Source: Bagarius yarrelli
Lineage: Eukaryota; Chordata; Actinopteri; Siluriformes; Sisoridae
Length of the DNA stretch: 64,000 bases
Direction: 5' to 3'
Assembly: GCA_005784505.1 (NCBI GenBank)
Contig: VCAZ01000008.1
Span: forward strand, 8,886,763 to 8,950,762
Part shown: piece by piece, positions 62,475 through 64,000 of the stretch
Numbering within the stretch: position 1 is the stretch's first letter
How the letters are laid out: every line of letters starts with the position of its first letter
Translations under genes and position numbers: made by a program
Notes under the pieces: generated by a model
Database searches by the model: none
What the model was told of the DNA's origin: nothing
The model's input: the letters and a program-made list of their open reading frames with translations, nothing else

Positions 62475-63240
62475 AGTTAAAAAGGGGAAACAAAGGACAA
62501 ATATCATTAGAAAGATGGGACAAAAAAAAGTTGCTCAAAGAGCAGTGCTCCGAGCTGCCTGAAGAGCACTTACCTACTGAAGTGCACTAGGTGCTTCAGT
62601 TAATTGTGTACTGCTGATCCGCAGTCGCCTTATGAACAACTGCACAAGTCATGGACTTGAACTGATGTCCCTGAAACTTAAAGGTTGCATCTGCATTAGC
62701 AATCACATTATTCATGTCACTGATGGATCTCCATTCATCAAATCCAGGCTTGGACTTCAAGCACTTAAAGTGAACACTAACATTTGTTCAGAAGATTGTT
62801 TTTATCCAGATCAGGAGGCATCTAATTCAAGGACGGGGCTGTTAAAGAAGATTTAAACAGTTAATTCTGGATTAAGTGTCATACAAGAAAAGAAAGAAAG
62901 CTACGACTGACAAAAACGAGCAGGATTGAATGTTAATATTTAGGAGTGCTAAATGCTAATGCTTTAAAAACATGTCAATGTTTATTATCCTTAGATTTCA
63001 GAGTTTTTTTCTAAAAAAAGTGCAGGGCTTGCAATTTTTCTTAACTTACTGGTAGCCCTTTGCAAATATCCTTGAAAAAAAGGATTATTTTTAATGTCAG
63101 ATATTGTAAAGAGACATAACATCATTTAAAAAATATTTTTTAATAAAAAAAAAAAAACAATTCTAAAAGAATACACTCATTAAAATTCTCTCCACTGCAC
63201 GCAATCTATATTAAATCTACATTTAAGAAAGTACGTACTT
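62475..63240. other. Unique sequence, nothing recognised
   Basis: AT-rich with A and T runs near 63128-63160. No element was recognised. Confidence 0.38.
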
Positions 63241-63243
63241 CCC

Positions 63244-63596
63244 GGCAGCACGGTGGCTTAGTGGTTAGCACTGTTTCCTTACCGCAAGAAGGCCCGGGTT
63301 TGATTCTTGATCCGGGTGTGGAGTTTGCATGTTTATCCCTGTGCTTGCGTGGGTTTACTCCGGTTTCCTCCCACAGTCCAAAAACATGTATGTTAGGTTG
63401 ATTGGTGATTCTAAATTGCATTGGAGGGGGTGTGAGTGTGTGTTTGGCCCTGTGATAAACTGGTGTCCTGTCCAGGGTGTACACCGCCTGCCTTTCGCCT
63501 GTTCAGAGACGGCTGGGATAGACTCCAGCAGATCCCTGTGACCCCGAATTAGGGAATAAGCGGGTATAGAAGATAGATAGATGGATGGATGGATGT
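63244..63596 (+). mobile_element. SINE-C, full length
   Basis: GCAGCACGGTGGCTTAGTGG (A box), GGCCCGGGTTTGATTC (B box), GTGGAGTTTGCATGTTTATC, TTTCCTCCCACAGTCCAAAA, GATTGGTGATTCTAAATTGC, TGTCCAGGGTGTACACCGCC and AGAGACGGCTGGGATAGACT. It ends with GATAGATAGATGGATGGATG. It is the reference copy for this family here. Confidence 0.95.
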
Positions 63597-63795
63597 ACTT
63601 CCCGATATTAAAAAGAATAACTTCTACATAGTATGGTTACGGATTGTATGAATGAAATTCTACAATATTAATACTGGCAGGTTACATAAGACGTCCCAAC
63701 GCAAATTTAAATTTCGTAAGCATTCTAAAAGTGCTGCGTCGACGTATTCCGCCACTTATGAATATGCATCTCTCCCGCAGCCCTTATGGGATAGA
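63597..63795. other. Unique sequence
   Basis: Nothing recognised. Confidence 0.4.
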
Positions 63796-63949
63796 ACATT
63801 TACAGAATTCGGCAGACACCCTTATCCAGAGCGACTTACATTTATCTATTTTACACAACTAAGCAATTGGGGGTTGGCTTGGTGGTGCTAAAAATTGAAC
63901 CCTGGTCTTGCTGGTATTCGTCCAACACCTTAACTACTAAGCCACCACA
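63796..63949 (-). mobile_element. SINE-A, reverse, with internal deletion
   Basis: AACATTTACAGAATTCGGCA, GACACCCTTATCCAGAGCGA, CAACTAAGCAATTGGGGGTT, TGAACCCTGGTCTTGCTGG and CAACACCTTAACTACTAAG. The GGGCCCAGCAGTGG block between GGGGGTTGG and CTTGGTGGTGC is missing. Confidence 0.9.
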
Positions 63950-64000
63950 TAATAAAGTGTACATCATATGCATACTAGTAGGTCAGTGGTAGGTTATCCA

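Noticed and set aside
63244..63320. tRNA gene
   Set aside because: The A- and B-box-like text belongs to the head of SINE-C. The rest of a tRNA cloverleaf is not preserved. The same applies to SINE-A and SINE-B heads.

Overview
This window looks like teleost fish nuclear DNA. It is AT-rich and full of microsatellites and interspersed repeats. The repeats include tRNA-derived SINEs, Tc1-like, hAT-like and TTAA-type DNA transposons, 3' ends of fish LINEs and LTR-like pieces. The dominant SINE has an internal block reading like TAAGTCGCTCTGGATAAGG followed by a TGTAAATG tail, and Tc1 relics are abundant. Both suggest an ostariophysan, perhaps a catfish. That is inference from remembered repeat types, not a database match.

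I find no protein-coding gene of the host, no rRNA, no functional tRNA and no CRISPR array. Every open frame is short and is explained by a repeat, by simple sequence or by chance. The only frames with recognisable protein homology are broken transposon relics: a minus-strand Tc1-like transposase (about 55100-55835), C-terminal Tc1 pieces (30251-30415, 52981-53205, 59311-59735), and the C-terminal part of LINE ORF2 (44278-44750, 14188-14600). The window is best read as intergenic or intronic DNA.

Family labels used here: SINE-A is the abundant tRNA-derived SINE with the TGTAAATG tail (26 copies or pieces). SINE-B has a CTGACCCTGCACTCTGACCCC core (3 copies). SINE-C has a GCACGGTGGCTTAGTGG head, an AGTCCAAAAACATGT core and a GATG/GATA tail (6 copies, plus one related head). 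SINE-E is short and ends near CTGTCAATAAAGG (2 copies). Element D is a roughly 0.6-0.7 kb TTAA-flanked non-autonomous DNA transposon (3 copies). Tc1-A, Tc1-B and Tc1-C are three Tc1-like families.

Layout: 1-8 kb is mostly unique sequence with scattered SINEs and two possible conserved non-coding blocks. 8-15 kb holds a hAT-type MITE split by a SINE, a 1.1 kb polypyrimidine minisatellite split by a SINE, and a LINE end. 16-20 kb holds a GATA/GACA array, element D and several microsatellites. 21-31 kb is dense nested transposon sequence: Tc1-A interrupted by an LTR-like unit, many SINE-A copies, a 35-bp tandem repeat, and Tc1-C interrupted by about 0.6 kb of other repeats. 31-36 kb holds a second element D with two nested insertions. 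40-47 kb holds a hAT relic, long (AT)n tracts, a LINE end and three patches of one 21-bp minisatellite. 49-60 kb has SINEs, Tc1-C and Tc1-B copies and a G-rich tract. 60-63 kb is mostly unique and is the best stretch to test for conserved regulatory DNA. Repeats act independently here, so there is no operon-like or pathway logic to report.
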